Source: Candidatus Anoxychlamydiales bacterium (GTDB taxonomy: Bacteria > Chlamydiota > Chlamydiia > Chlamydiales > SM23-39). From it: a stretch of DNA of 7,096 bases. Both the position numbers and the translations under genes were made by a program. Positions 5,923 through 7,096 of this stretch are shown in pieces (the first letter of the stretch is position 1; each line of letters begins with the position of its first letter). The notes under the pieces were generated by a model. The model was not told the origin of the DNA. It saw only the letters and a list, made by a program, of their open reading frames with translations, and did not search any database. The DNA lies in the NCBI GenBank assembly GCA_011064865.1, contig JAAKFX010000083.1, positions 1 through 7,096 on the forward strand, written 5' to 3'.

Positions 5923-6846
5923 TTAGGTTTGTAAAAGTTTAGATTTATTTTCCATAAACCATTTAGCTGTCATATCCAATCCTTTATCTAAACTTGTCAT
6001 TTTATATTCAGGTAGTAATTGTTTTAACTTATCAACAATTAATATCTTAGATTTTGCTCCTACATATTTTGAAGCATCATAGATTATCTTTTCTTCATTA
6101 TATCCAATGATTTTACAAATTTTCGATGCAAACTCTTTTATAGAATAATCCTTGCCTGCACCAATATTCACTATTTCATTATTTTCTCTCTTAACAAGAT
6201 TTAGCATTATATTTATAAAATCATCTACATGAACAAGCTCTCTTTTTTGATAGCCATCTCCCCATAAAATTACATCTTTACCATGTAAAGAACCTTCTAA
6301 AATCTTTCTCATTAGGTCAAAAACAAAATGCATTTGCCTGCCATCTAAATGATAGTTCGATCCATATAAAGTAGATGGAATACAATATAAAAAATTATGG
6401 CCATATTGCTTATTTAAAGCCATTAGACCTGTGAGTAGCATTCTTTTTGTCATTGCATAAGTAAATAGAGAGTCAATTGGTTTTCCTTTTAGATAATTCT
6501 CTTCAATATGTGGCATGTCAGGATCATAACTGCAGCTCGTTCCCATAGCAATCATCTTTGCTTTAGGCTGATATAAATGCCACCAAGTTAAAATATTTGT
6601 ATTGATTTTTTGATTTATCATCCACTGCTCCGCTGGATGACGCAAGCAAAAATCACCAGACTGAGTCCAAGCAGCTAAATGAAAAATTTGCTCAAACTTT
6701 ATGTTATTTAATTCATCTAATGCATTTGAATTTGTCAAATCATGAGATTTTGAATTTATACCTACAACATCATGTCCAAGATTCGTTAATCTTTTATGTA
6801 AAAATTTACCTAAAAAACCACTAGCTCCAGTAATTAATATTTTCAT
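5923..6846 (-). CDS. NAD(P)-dependent epimerase/reductase, GDP-L-fucose synthase-like
   Basis: This is an extended short-chain dehydrogenase of 307 residues acting on a nucleotide sugar in the cytoplasm. The N-terminus has the cofactor motif GASGFLG (7-13), then FHLAAW (55-60), MGTSCSYDP (101-109), Tyr130-x3-Lys134 (YAMTK) and the region QMHFVFDLMRK (171-181). Aligned by eye with E. coli GDP-fucose synthase (Fcl), Cys105 and His173 match the epimerase residues Cys109 and His179, and Thr103 replaces Ser107. That points to a 3,5-epimerase/4-reductase on a 4-keto-6-deoxyhexose, but a pure reductase or another NDP sugar is possible, so I give no symbol. Fcl is about 321 residues, so this one is slightly short. 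It follows the C-methyltransferase gene by 16 bases with a good ribosome site, so the two form an operon. Its TAA stop directly abuts the TAG of the methyltransferase. Confidence 0.82.
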   Translation of the reverse strand: MKILITGASGFLGKFLHKRLTNLGHDVVGINSKSHDLTNSNALDELNNIKFEQIFHLAAWTQSGDFCLRHPAEQWMINQKINTNILTWWHLYQPKAKMIAMGTSCSYDPDMPHIEENYLKGKPIDSLFTYAMTKRMLLTGLMALNKQYGHNFLYCIPSTLYGSNYHLDGRQMHFVFDLMRKILEGSLHGKDVILWGDGYQKRELVHVDDFINIMLNLVKRENNEIVNIGAGKDYSIKEFASKICKIIGYNEEKIIYDASKYVGAKSKILIVDKLKQLLPEYKMTSLDKGLDMTAKWFMENKSKLLQT

Positions 6847-6850
6847 TGAA

Positions 6851-6856
6851 TCCTCT
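6851..6856 (-). promoter_or_regulatory. ribosome binding site of the epimerase/reductase gene
   Basis: The minus strand reads AGAGGA four bases before the ATG at 6846, in the 16-base gap after the C-methyltransferase stop. This is the best Shine-Dalgarno match in the window and fixes the start of the downstream gene. Confidence 0.65.
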
Positions 6857-6862
6857 ATCTTT

Positions 6863-7096
6863 TTATTCTTTTGGATTTATAGGAAAGTAAAATTCTATTC
6901 CCTTTTCAATCAAATGCTGATTGTTTTTTAAAATTTCCTTTTTAAAGTTCCAAGCAAGTACATAATAAACATCTGGCAGATTTTTGATCTCATCTTCCAT
7001 TATTATTGGTATATGTCTGCCTGGTGAAAACATATTCTTTCTAAGTGGGTTTTTCTCAACTAAATATGGAATTATATCTTTTGAAATCTCAAAATA
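6863..7096 (-). CDS. NDP-sugar C-methyltransferase, C-terminal fragment (5' end outside window)
   Basis: An open frame runs from the window edge at 7096 to a TAA at 6863-6865, encoding the last 77 residues of a longer protein. The fragment reads SPGRHIPII (24-32), then LPDVYYVLAWNFKKEIL (40-56) and a closing FYFPINP (69-75). This pattern is characteristic of the C-terminal domain (Methyltransf_14) of sugar C-methyltransferases such as TylCIII and NovU, which add a methyl group to a ring carbon of a 4-keto-6-deoxy nucleotide sugar. Full-length members have about 400 residues with an N-terminal zinc-binding domain and a central SAM domain, both outside the window. The gene is followed after 16 bases by the GDP-fucose-synthase-like gene, which could epimerise or reduce the methylated product. 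Family assignment is fairly secure even from this fragment; the sugar and nucleotide are not visible. Confidence 0.8.
   Translation of the reverse strand, partial: YFEISKDIIPYLVEKNPLRKNMFSPGRHIPIIMEDEIKNLPDVYYVLAWNFKKEILKNNQHLIEKGIEFYFPINPKE

Noticed and set aside
5923..6846. Firm assignment as fcl (GDP-L-fucose synthase)
   Set aside because: Key residues are present, but Thr103 replaces the usual Ser, the protein is short, and the partner is a C-methyltransferase, so a related 4-keto sugar reductase or epimerase remains equally possible.
1..7096. tRNA, rRNA, insertion sequence, integrase or attachment site
   Set aside because: No cloverleaf-like G+C-rich segment, transposase motif or terminal inverted repeat was seen. 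The gaps between genes are too short to hold them.

Overview
This is a strongly A+T-rich stretch (roughly 70-75% by eye) of a bacterial chromosome carrying part of a surface-polysaccharide (O-antigen, LPS or capsule type) locus. Genes end in TAA, TAG or TGA and TGG is the Trp codon, so the code is standard. The low GC, the A-homopolymer-rich lysine codons and the short intergenic gaps fit a low-GC, possibly host-associated Gram-negative bacterium. The sequence alone does not fix the taxon.

Layout. At 1-501 (+) is the 3' end of a DUF4143-type ATPase gene. It meets, stop codon against stop codon, a minus-strand operon read from about 5037 down to 502: an LhgO-like FAD oxidase, an MtfB/WbdB-like GT4 glycosyltransferase, a WbaZ-like GT4 glycosyltransferase, and manC (mannose-1-phosphate guanylyltransferase). 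The first three are joined by two 4-base ATGA overlaps. A 77-base gap before manC holds most of an array of short palindromes. A 174-base divergent gap (5038-5211) separates this operon from a plus-strand SAM methyltransferase (5212-5922). That gene again abuts, with no base between the stops, a second minus-strand operon: the 3' end of an NDP-sugar C-methyltransferase (from 7096) followed by an epimerase/reductase resembling GDP-L-fucose synthase (6846-5923).

How the genes fit together. ManC makes GDP-mannose. The two GT4 enzymes belong to groups that include mannosyltransferases and could use it. The GDP-fucose-synthase-like enzyme and the C-methyltransferase could turn a GDP-4-keto-6-deoxyhexose into a C-methyl-branched 6-deoxy sugar. 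The required GDP-mannose 4,6-dehydratase is not in the window. The plus-strand methyltransferase may decorate the glycan or an intermediate.

The most unusual non-coding feature is the array at 1577-1642: four copies of a 12-14 bp palindrome with consensus CCRTCTAGAYGG. Three are spaced exactly 13 bp apart, and the fourth supplies the last codons of the upstream glycosyltransferase. Copies 3 and 4 differ only by substitutions that preserve the palindrome. I do not see a clearly new enzymatic system. The palindrome array and the oxidase inside a glycan operon are the best leads.
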